Shown: in pieces, positions 1 to 12,300 of the stretch | Position numbering within the stretch: the stretch's first letter is position 1 | How the letters are laid out: every line of letters starts with the position of its first letter | Source of the DNA: Strongylocentrotus purpuratus | Taxonomy: Eukaryota; Echinodermata; Echinoidea; Camarodonta; Strongylocentrotidae | Direction of reading: 5' to 3' | Length of the DNA: 64,000 bases | Assembly (NCBI RefSeq): GCF_000002235.5 | Contig: NW_022145611.1 | Coordinates: forward strand, 17,891,633 to 17,955,632 | Notes under the pieces: model-generated | What the model was told of the DNA's origin: nothing | Database searches by the model: none | What the model saw: the letters and a program-made list of their open reading frames with translations, nothing else | Position numbers and translations under genes: made by a program

Positions 1-60
1 TTGACTTATATCCAGACGACTTCCAGATTGATCTCAATGGAAAGAAGTATGCATGGCAAG
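1..60 (+). CDS. XRN2: XRN2 visible exon 1 (5' truncated by window)
   Basis: Reading from base 3 gives DLYPDDFQIDLNGKKYAWQ, the highly conserved XRN segment that precedes GVALLPF. The exon ends in phase 1 at a GTAGGA donor. The upstream boundary is outside the window. Confidence 0.92.
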
Positions 61-1320
61 GTAGGAACATGTTCTCATATGACGCCTGGGGGCTGTTTCA
101 CAAAGATTCTAAGCCGAACTTAACTCTAAGTTGGACCTAAAAATTATGGAGAGCCATTTGTAGCCTTAAAATATAATATATTCAAAAGCGAAAAATCAAG
201 TATTTTAGACTCTTTATAAATTCCTCATCAAGAACATGAAATCTCCTTGATGATAGAAAATATGAATGATTTGAATCAACATTGTAGGCCTTTTAAATAT
301 AACTTTTGCAAATATTTTCATAGATGCTAACGGCTTTCCATAATTGGTAAGTCCAACTAGAGATAAGTTCAATTTAGGATCTTTGTGAAACACCCCCAGT
401 ATTACCAATAACCCTAAGAAGGCCAGATGTTAAGTTACCACCCATCCCCCAATCATAGCTGCACTTATTTTCTAAAGGCTAGGCTATTGCCGATGGTTGA
501 AAATTGATGAGCTTATATCAAAAGGTGCACAAGACCTGAGACTTTAAAGTCAAATCTTGCAGAATAAATTATTTCTTAGAGAAGTAGAGACTTCACACCA
601 ATATTCATTGTTGAAAATGTTAAAATCAAATAGAAGTTGACTGAGGTTAGGTAATAAATATGTAGCACTCTAGGACTGAAAACTTTGAAAATTTAAAAGC
701 ATTTAAAGTTAATACAAAGTTTTGGGAAATTTTGAAACTTGGGTGGATATTGATTCTTGACAATTTTGATATATTTGGATGCCCCTGTGGATGTATATCA
801 AGCACTAGAAAATTTAGCCCCTAGAACAATTCTCTTAATTCTCTTATTCCCATAGGCTTACTATAGGAGCCACTAGGTTCCTATAGGCAATGGGTCAGAA
901 TAAAAGTTTGTTGTAACACTTTCAGTACATTATAGCTTTTTGCGTAAACTCGTGAAACCTAATATCTGTTCTTGTGTTCTTTGATGTAACCCTAGGTGTA
1001 GCATTACTGCCATTTGTGGATGAACACCGGCTCCTGACAACTCTTGCAGGGGTCTATGACAATCTCACACCGATAGAGAGTAAGTAGATATCAATTGATG
1101 GACAAAGAAGAGGAGGAGGAAGGTGGTGATGATGGTAATGATGATGATGGTGATGATGATGATGATGATGATGGTGACAATGATGATGATGATGATGATG
1201 ATGGACAAAGAGGAGGAGGAGGAGGAAGGTGGTGGTGGTGATGATGATGATGATGGTGACGATGGTGATGATGATGATGATGATGATGATGGACAAAGAG
1301 GAGGAGGAGGAGGAAGGTGG

Positions 1321-1369
<49 letters not shown>

Positions 1370-1435
1370 AATGATGATGGACAAAGAGGAGGAGGAAGGT
1401 GGTGATGATGATGATGATGATGATGGTGACGATGG

Positions 1436-1469
<34 letters not shown>

Positions 1470-1523
1470 CAAAGAGGAGGAGGAGGAGGAAGGTGGTGAT
1501 GATGATGATGATGGTGACAATGG

Positions 1524-1557
<34 letters not shown>

Positions 1558-4500
1558 CAAAGAGGAGGAGGAAGGTGGTGATGATGATGATGATGATGGT
1601 GATTAAGATGTTGATGGCGATAATGGTGATGGTGGTAATGATTAAAATGAGGATAATAAAGATTACATTGAAAATGATGATGGAGATGATGATGATGATA
1701 CAATAGATAGTTTTACCAAACATCAAAAAAAGATGTCAAGCATTAGCAACAGTGATAATAACCCTAATCTATGTATCTTTATTGTTTATCTTTTCTCTTC
1801 ATGAACACAGAGAAGAGAAACAGCAATGGTCCCGATCGTTTGTTTGTGGGAAAGCATCACCCTCTCTATAACTTCATCAGAGAGCTGTATGAGACGAACA
1901 GTCTTGAACAGGTGAGACCTGAAAGGGAACATCTTCTCTGCTGAGAGCCACAAAGGCATTAACCCTTATAATATGTGATATGACTTTACCCTCCCAGCTC
2001 TCAGCTCTCAAACTAGCACACTATGAATTTTGTGTTGGTTGAGACATTGCATAGATTATGCGTTTAAATAATGAGATGCATATATCACAACTCTTTGATC
2101 AGTACATAAATTTAGATTTGATCACTTTTGATTCATATAATTTCCTTCTTTATCAAACAATGTTAAACCACTTTGAGTCAGTTCACTTGAAATATAAATT
2201 ACCACACTTTAAACATCAGAAACTTACTCCACATATATGAAATTCACACCTACAGTATTAAGCCTCAATTAGTTTACCACTTGGAAAATGCATTTGGTTT
2301 GGTTGAGTTGATATGCTATTGAATGTGTTTTTATATTTTGTCTAATGGGATCCTTTTGCAGATAGTAAAGCTATTTCACTACTAATGCTGATTGAAGGTA
2401 TTTAAACAATGGCATTTCACTTTAGTAACCTGTTATTGTAATAGATATTGATGATATATTAGGATGATTGACACAACCAACAACCTTTGGGTTTTCTCTG
2501 TCTCCTTTACAGGCTGAGCCTGATACCGATGTGTGCCCCTCCATTGAATGTGTTTTTATATTTTGTCTAATGTGATCCTTTTGCAGATAGTAAAATTATT
2601 TCACTGCTAATGCTGATTAGAGGTATTTAAACAATGGCATTTCACTTTGGTAACCTGTTAATGTAGGAGTAATTGATGATATATTAAGATGGTTGACACA
2701 AACGACAACTTTTGGTTTTCTCTTTGTTCTGTACAGGCTGAGCCTGATACTGATATGTGCCCCTCACTTGCCCATGGAGTAAGAGGAAAGATTGGCAATG
2801 ATGAGTTTGTTACTCTGCCTGGAAGGTGAGTAGAATCATTAACTCTTTGTTATATGGTGCAGTTACACTATCATGCATAGCATAGCTATTAAAGGCATCA
2901 TTTAATAATGTTAAATCTAGGATGCATGGCCTTACATGTTATCAGTGTCTGTGATATGGTGTAATATTGAAGCCCTATAAAAAGAAGTTTGCTTCAAAAT
3001 GATCATGAAGTGCCTCAAAAAAGTAAAAAAATCTTTGAGTGACTGGTTTTAACATACTCATTTTCCCCCAATAGACTGTAGTGTTATAAAAACCGTTAGG
3101 AAAACGCAAAATTTGATTTTGATTTCCAATCATAAATATCTTGATAATCAGACAGGCGATCGGCTTGTAAAAGTCATGGGATTCCTGACTGACCTGAAGG
3201 TTATAATTATGATTGCAGCATGAGCTAGATCCAGGATTTTTTTTAAAATCTGAGGCAAAGTTACCCAATCCCTTTAAGTCCTAATATGCTTTTCACAGTT
3301 GATTTTCTTAGCCCCTTACTATTTGCCTAACTCATGCTACGGAAATTTGTGGTGTTCCAACTCAAAATCACTAACCCTAGACTATCTGGATAGTTTATGA
3401 ATATTTATGAGTGCACACTCGCACATGCGCTCTTTGATTGTGTACAAAACGACTACAAACGGAACACACTTTTGACCGATTTCATGAATATTCATGTTCA
3501 TGCTTATCTCTGCTGATTGGACACGCTAAGCACCTCATTTCAATAGATAGTACCACAATTGCGATACTATCCTTGCTTTTTTCCGGATCCAAATAATCCT
3601 GTACTATCGGTGGGGCTAGCCCACTTTGGTAAAACCGAGTGTGAAAACAAAGTGTGCCAAGACAAATTTTACCAGTGTGAAAAGCATATAATTGGGCCAA
3701 TTTTAACATACAATTAAAAAATACACCAGATATGGAAGTCAGAATGAAAAAAGAGCACAATTGTTTCTTAATATAAGCATAAGGACAAAAAGACAGAACA
3801 CACAATAAAATTGGTGTGTAAAGTTAATGATAAATTCATGTAATAAACTGCAAGACACATGAAACATGAACGTGAGTCAAATACTCTTTATGAAATATAA
3901 AGATAAAAAAGATATTGTGTATACTTTGGGGACTTCCCCTTACCATTTTTTTGCAAACTTTTCAGTCGTTTCCATTTTTCATTAATCACACCTAACTTTA
4001 CACTGTATATATTATCATCATTGTATTTTGTTGGTTATGATTGAGAAAAAATTAATTGAACCGTTATGAACCATTCTCTCCTCTCCCCTCTTCATCTCTC
4101 TTTCTTCCTATCTTTCTCTTTCTCTTTCATCTTTATGCAGACCTCACAAGTCACCAGTACCTCTACTGAGAGACATTCCAGAGAGCTATGTGTTAGGGTA
4201 TGTATCATTAGGGATGCAAAACTAACATTTTGTGACTCGACCTAGCTGAATTTAACTACACATGATTAGATACACCCTTGTTAAAAATCTGAATAAAATG
4301 ATGATTCTGGAAGAGCTTCATTCTTAAGAATGCTTGAGCAAACAGTATATGCTTTGTGATGTCAAGCATAATGTAGAGGATCTAATACCTTCAAAAGATA
4401 TTCCCTGGAAAGGGCATTTTTTTTGTAAATATTGTGAATTATATTTAATTGATTGAATTTTGATTTGATTTGATTTATTTTCCTCTCAAATATCCACAAA

Positions 4501-6292
4501 TTAAATGACGTAACGAAATACTGACAAGTACATGTATGTTCGTAATCAAAAAAGTTTACAGAGTGCATTTAAGTTTGAGAATAAGACAAAATATTTCATA
4601 TTGCTTGATTAGTTCATCGTTCAATTCAGCATACAGCAAAATTTTCACTTAAATTGTGTCATAATGTGAAAGAGGATATCATTTAGGTTTAGTTTTTTTA
4701 CAGCAAAAAACCAAAATTATGTATTCTTTTATCAATATTTGTCTTCAAACACCTTCTTTTGGAGGGAAATCTTTGCAGATGTGTGTCTTAAATGGCCAAT
4801 TTGGGGCTCCCAACACTTTAGAGGGGCTTTACAGGCAAGTAGAAAGTACTAAAGCCCTAGTTGAAATTAAAATTGGGGCTCCCAACACTTTAGAGGGGGT
4901 TTAACAGCATTTGTTTCAGCATGATTAATTCACTGCATTTCTTGATAATTAGTCATGTTTACAATTAAATCTTTCTAATCCACTAGTGTGACATTCCGTG
5001 ACCCAAGCTACCCAGCAGATTTCATATTTGAGGCTAAGAGATTACCTGGAGCCAAGTGAGTAACTTATTCATCTCTAGATGAATAGTCGATTTTTCAGCT
5101 TATAAGACATTTTTATTAATTTCAGCAAAGTGCTACTTGGTCATTTATGGCCCGTATTCTATCAAAATTAAACGTGACATGTTTCCAGCTTGGTGCATTG
5201 TGAAAGAACCGGTGTGACATCAATCAGAAAAAGGAGATCATGTAGCATATAAGTATTGGTGTGTACTGCAAGGTTCTGGAATTATTAAAATGATAAGAAA
5301 TATTGCCCAGTCTTGGTAAAAGTAACAAGCAGTGTACACAGAAAGATGTATATGAGACTACACAAACATGTGGCATAAAAATGTGGTCCTCATTATTAAG
5401 CTGTTACATGTCATATTTAGTATAATGAAGGCAGTTGAAGAGCCATGCTTTTTCAGGGAACAACTTTTTATCTGATGTTCTTCTACACTTGCATAATGAC
5501 AATGAAAACACTCACAAATTATTTTTCACCTCCCCCCCAGAACTCGACCTTCCCTTTAATGTAATAGTTTAATACAAAAAGAAATAAAATTTGGCTGATT
5601 AAAGCGGTAGAAAAATTCTATTGAAATTTAATTGCATCAAATGTTTATGAAGTAATGGATCAAAGGAATGTTTCATAAGTATGTAGACGAGTAAACTATC
5701 AAAAGACAAATGAATATGCATGTATCAAGAAATAGCTATTCAGATTATCTTAATTGAATCAAGTGCATAGATAAACAGTAATGCTGTGGTGTATCTAGCT
5801 TCTCAGTCTTTAAAAGCTAACCATTGTATATCTGGTGTGACATTTCAGGGTACCAGATAAAGTCCTGAAGCCAGAGGACTTCTTGAATGCCAATGGGTAC
5901 AGAGGTGGGCGTGGGGGTGGACGGGGGTACCGTGGTGGAGGACGTGGTGGAGGGCGTGGCTTCGGTGGTGGTGGCGGCGGCGGTGGATACAGACCTCAGC
6001 TGGGCTTCCAGAGAAACAGCGGGTACAGAGATGGAGTAGATACCAGCGCTGCTCAGAGGATGATCAGGTAAGACCAAATGTAGTGTGGTATTCCTTCATT
6101 GGAATAGACATTTAGTGATTACGAATGTGACATCTCTTCTTCTTTTTTTCTCTTTTTTTGTTTCTTTGTTGTTATCAGGCCTGATAATTACCTGATTTAA
6201 ATCGGTTTCCCAATTTTTTTTCCAATTTTCTTACTCAAAAAAGTGGGGGGGGGGGGGGGGGGAGAATGTTGCCATCCCCCCCCCCCCCCCAA

Positions 6293-6326
<34 letters not shown>

Positions 6327-9300
6327 AGAAGGGGGGTAGGGGGGTTGAACAATCTGATCTAGTGAAACAAGTAGATGGACCAATAATTTGGTGTAACAAG
6401 CTAGTATGCTAGTATCTTTAGGTTAGGAATTAGTCTACACTTAGTTCCTTAGAACTAGCTGGGTTCCCTTAGTCAAAGGTGTTGGTTATTTATCGTCCCA
6501 AACGTTAACTCAACCCTTGCCACTGAGGTTCCAAAGACTTATATTACTCACAAGAGTCAAAATCTATAGTCTTAATCTTTTTTTCATTGTTGACTTTAAT
6601 TATAGGAACATACTTCTTGTATGTACGTGTTTCTAAGTCACACTAAAATTAATAGCTATGTTTATCATAATTATAAAGTTGAGCATTCATATTCTTGTGC
6701 AGGGTTTGTTGCCTGCAGTATAGAATGAGTTAAGCATTCATTACAGACACCATATGTTTGCCATTTTTTAACATACTGACTTTAACTCATTTGCCTGTCT
6801 ACTTCACATGCATGATCTGATTGAACTGAAGAATTTGCATGCATATCTTTTTCCCCATTAATTTTTCCCCAAGGCATGGATTTGACACAAGTTATGTTCC
6901 AACAAGGTATTTGGCCAACTGATGAAGCCATTCTTTGTTTTTCAAGTGGATCAGTAAAAAATGTTGTCATTTTTAATAATCTTCTTTTGATTTTGTATTA
7001 TTTTCATTACTGGTCATCACTGTCAATGTACAATGTTGAATTAGTTAAGTGCAATAATTTAGAATTGATATTTTGGTGTTGTTTTTCTTTTTCCATCCAT
7101 CTCCTGTTTGTTGTTTTGCAATTTCAACAATATTTTCAATATTCAATCAGTCATTTGTTCTAAAATGCAAGTGTTTTAATTACTTATTTCTTGACATTCA
7201 CAAACATTGCAAGTATTTTGATAACCATGTTTACTCTTTTTTTATCATACAGTTCCAGATATATGTATACTAACTGATGCATGCCTTGTTACATGTGAAT
7301 GTTGATACTGTTGATTTGCAAATTGAACAATGTTTGCAAGTTGCAATCAAGATTGGTATTTTGTCAATGAAAACATTGCTAACAATTCTAAATCTTTTGA
7401 TTACCTTTTCAGCTCCTAGATACTTCATATTTATAAACGTTTTAAGTGTTTTTCATGCATTTGATATTTTCACCTATTTTTTAATTTTTGTTTATTATTA
7501 TTTTCACTTTTGTTTGCATTACAGTGCATGTCTTTTATGATACAGCTCCAGATATATACTAATGTATGCATGTTTTATTACATATTATTCTTGTTATTGT
7601 TGCAAGTGATTTGTTATTTATTTGATCAGGTTTCCAGAAAGATCACCTTGCTGCATCAGACTAAAGATATTGTTGTTTTTTCTCCTTGATTTTGTCCGTC
7701 TTGTCATATGTTACACTTTTTGGTTCAAGAATTTCAAAGATTGTACAGAATCGAAAGTCACATGTTTTGTAAACTATCTTCTCAACTGTTTCTCTAAATA
7801 TACAGTCATAAGTATTGAATTCATATTGAATTCTATATTTTTCCTGCCATGTTAGACGATTTTTCATTTTATTTTTCCCAGTTTTCTTCTAACTCCTTTA
7901 AGCTCTTGTTTTGTTTCAATAACATACATCTAATAGCTCACATTTAGTAGTTCTCTTACAGTAGTCATTATCACACCTTCATTTAAAAAAAAAATCATGC
8001 ACGTTTTTTCTTCTTCTTTTTTTTCATAAATGTAGGTCTTTGTGCACAGCCTGTATATGTGGTATTTTGTGTAATATCTCCAAGCAATATTCTTTGTTTT
8101 TCTTTTTTTAAACATTTCATTTCACAAATAACTTGTTGCACCTCTCTCAGAATGTATTGGATTAGATAAACCTGACCATATTCATGCATAATGCAATATT
8201 GTAGTGCAGCATCTACATTAAGTAGTATAATGTATGCTATAAACATTTTTAGAAAGGGATATGATTTTTTACATTGATTGTGGGAAAAGAGTTTTTTAAT
8301 GGCAAAAAGCAGCAAATGGAAAGAAGAAAAATGACTGAGAATAGATCAACAACAACAACAAAAGTTATTTGATGTAGGCATGAAGGAGCTTGTTGTCTTT
8401 GAAGACAAATTACTGTATGCAATGGGATAAAACAATTATATATACATACATGAATTATGCTGTAGCAATTATTCCTTTATGCTATTCAATCATTAAAAAC
8501 TGATATAATGTGTGTAATGTAGCACTTATAGTCTTTACGGGTTGCAAAATTCCTTGCAGAATTATTTCAACAATGCACAAATTGATTTGTTAATGCATAA
8601 CAATAATTGACTAAAATCCTTAGTTTGTAATCCTCTGTCTGCATGTATTTTTCCCCTGCTCCTTTCCTTAACCCTGCTCCTTCTTCCCAGGGACCAGGAT
8701 GTCCAAGAGTACTATGGTGCTATCCAGCTCTTCAACCAATGGAAAAACCAGCATGTACAAGGGGGTGCAGTCCTGTACCCCTCCTTAGCACCCCAAGGTG
8801 CACCTGTGAACCCGTACAGTGCATCCAAGCCCCTCCCCCAGCTCCTGCAAGGTGCTGTGCCTTGTTCCAGCCAGTCCCACTTCCTCCCTAGCGCTTATGC
8901 CATGCCAGCGTGCCTAAGCCAACCCCAAGCAAGTTTGTCAAGGTAGTCTGGTAGTATGGTAAGGGGGTAGTGGGGGAGGGGGAGAAAGAGGTAAAGAGAA
9001 GATAGTAGGAATTGGAATGTTGAGGGTTACTTTATCCTGTTACATTGCAGTCAATCAAGAAGTTTGGGTGAGATGTTCCAGAGTTGAATCGTAGTTGAAT
9101 CGTCTGTTTGAAGCTAGATTGGGCTTTATCTCATATAATTTAACAAAGAATTCTTAGTGCCCTTCTGACACTTAACAGATGAAATCAAGGTTGGCAGAAT
9201 GATGCATGCTATTTTTACAAAGTACTTGGGGAAAGTATGGCAAGGTCTGAGGGAGTATAGAATAGAAGGGGAAGGACATTGAATGGAGTTAAAAGCATCG

Positions 9301-12300
9301 TTTAACAATGTTCAATCTGAGATACATGGCTCTACGTGCTATTAGTATCTGTGATATGGTGTAATATTGAAGCTCTAAAAATTAAAAAATCGCGCTTTAA
9401 AATGATCATGAAGTGCCTCAAAAAAGTGAAAATCTTTGGGTAACCGGGTTACCATACACATTTTCCCCAATAGGCTGTAGTGTTAGGAAAACAAATTTTT
9501 AAATTTTGATTTCCAATCATATATATATATATACATCTTGATAATTAAACAGGCGATCGATCGGCTTGTAAAAGTTATGGGGTTCCTGACTGATCTAAAG
9601 TTCTATAATTATCATTGCAGCATGAGCTAAATCCAGGATTTTGTTTCAGAATCTGAGAAAAAGTTACCCAATCCCGTTAAGGATTATGAAACATTTTTTA
9701 AATTACCAATATAAGAAGAGCTGCGCCAGAGCATGGGAGTATTTGGCTCCTGATCTATAGGATGAACTTATTGAATTTCAGGGCTCTGCATTATCAGCTG
9801 TGCTGTTGCTGCAGCAATAAGGGAGGAGCCGATCATTACTTCATGATGGATATAAGCACTTCACTTAGTTACCATCCAAATATTCATCAATGGCATCAAT
9901 AATATCACAGTTTTCCAGTTCTACATGTATTATTTTCATATTTCTACATTCTCTTGTATTTTGGCTGAGAAATACCAGAATCTTTTCTTTGCTTTATGTA
10001 TGACTCTGAGCCTACTTCTGGTTAATATATATATATATATATATATATATCTTTTTTTTGTGATCATAGGGCAGAAAAGTGAACACCTAGTTTACTCTTT
10101 TGAACAACATGGTTGAGAATAGACAAAACTTATCAGACTAACCTCTAATCCTTTGTGTAACCTTCATTTCCTAATGAAGTCCATTTTACAGCATAGTGGA
10201 GTCTGGACTAGAGGTGGTGCTGTGACATTGAGATGTTGAGATGTTGTATCTTTGAAAATGTATCAACTTTTTCAGGTTCTCCTTTCTCTCATGACACTGT
10301 AGCATACTTGTACATTGTTTTTCCATACCCGAGAGGGAAAGATGCCTTGCTTGAAGATGTGTGAAAGCCTGTTGAATGAGTCTGTCATTATCCTGAATGC
10401 AAGCATGTGTGCATGTTGCACAGACAAGGAATACCTCCTTTGTAAGATCCACAAAATGTGTAATTGCTTGATATGAATCCAGTGTCTGGATCAGTGATCC
10501 ATTACTGTGAAGTGTTTGGATAGATTATCAGTTGGTAACTGCGGTATATTGATATAACAAATAGTGCGTCCCCTTTTTTCTTTTAACAAGTACAATATAC
10601 AGTAGTTCCTAGTCCTTTCATCATTATTATGTAAAATCATTTCTAAAGTTTCATTTTCATTCGTTGATTGACAGACATGGTGCAAATCAGGGAAGGAATG
10701 ATCAGTCTATCTTGGGCCCTGCTCCCCCAGCACACCACGGAGGAGGAGGAGGAGGAGGATATGGAGGAGGGTACAACCAGAGGCAAGGAGGATATGGACA
10801 AGGTAGGAATCAATCATCAGAACTTTGGATTTGATAGACCAGGGACCCGTTTCACAAAGCCTTTTTTCAATGACAAATGACAAAAACCAGTGACAAATCT
10901 GCTGATAACCAATCAGAAGCAAGGATTTCAGTAGCTTATAACAAAAACTGTCATTTGTCACTGATGACAAGTTTTGTGAAACGCCCCCAGTTTAGTGATG
11001 CATACAGATTTTTAATGCAAACTTCTTGAATCAAAGCGACTTGAAATGATCCAAAGCTTTTATAGAGGCTTGTCTGACAAAGCAACAAGTAGTTTATATG
11101 CAAGGTGAATTCTTTCATCTGAAACACTATGCTAACAGGTGAATTAAATCTTGTGTGGACAAATACCCCAAACTACCACCTCCCTGATAACATCCCACTG
11201 AGGCATATGCAACCCCCCCCCCCCCCTCACTATAACCTCGCAAGAAAACAACCCCAAGGCATTTAATGATTCTAGTTATCTAGGTCTAGTAGAAAGTAAT
11301 TTATGAGGAGATAGTTTTCCAGGGGAGAGTAATTTTCCTTGGGGGTACTTGCCCAGGATATTGTGATCCAGGGGGGTGTTTCACAAAGATCCTAAGTAGA
11401 ACTTAACACTAAGTTTGACTTAAAAATTATGGACAGCCATTGGAGCCTTAAAATGAAATATACTCAAAAGCAGAAATTCAAGTATTTTAGACATTTTATA
11501 AATTCCACAACAAGAATATGAAATCTCCTTGATGATAGAAAATATGAATGATTTGAATAAACATTTTATGCCTTTCAAAATTATTTTTACCAAATATTTT
11601 CAAAGATGCTAATGGCTGTCCATAATTTTTAAGTCCAACTTAGAGTTAAGTTCTACTTAGAATCTTTGTGAAACACCCCCCAGGTCTATTTCCCCTAGAA
11701 TCAAATAGAATTGAAAAATCTGATACCGGGGGGCTCTGTAGAGAAATGCCCTTCAATTGAAGACGGAAGTAAACGGGGCGTTTCTCAAAGCCTTTTTTCA
11801 ATGACAAATGACAAAACTCAGTGACAAATCTGCCGATAACCAATCAGAAGCAAGGATTTCATGTCATTTGTCACTGATGACAAGTTTTGTGAAATGCCCC
11901 CCCCCCCCCCCTGGTCTTTAGAGAGATGCTTTGCCCTCATAATACTCTGAATATACATGTAAAGATATATATATTTGAGATGACCCTTTCATCTTTCTGT
12001 TGTGTGCTGAAAGTTTGTGTTCAGTGTATGTTGTGGTTATGACAGAAATGTGATAAACAGATAAAACTAAACTTTGACAAGTTTGTTAAAGCAATAAAAA
12101 AAAATTTAAATCATCTTTATGCATTTGGATGTTCGTATATGTATGTATGTATGTGGGTTCTGGTTGTACCATATATATACATGTACTATCCAACCTGTAA
12201 TGAACAAAGCTTCCTAATATAGTTTAATTCGTTATATTTAAGCAAGTATAAAAACAGACAAAAATCTACCATATGGTCCGTAGTAGGCTGGTAACAAGTA

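Noticed and set aside
1054-1726. Several long open frames of Asp/Glu/Gly/Met or His/Ser/Ile on both strands
   Set aside because: They are the six-frame shadows of the GAT/GAG minisatellite; no splice or start context and no non-repeat sequence.
2513-2572. An additional XRN2 exon starting GCTGAGCCTGATACCGAT
   Set aside because: It is the duplicated start of exon 4, loses similarity after 30 bp and meets an in-frame stop; treated as a decoy.
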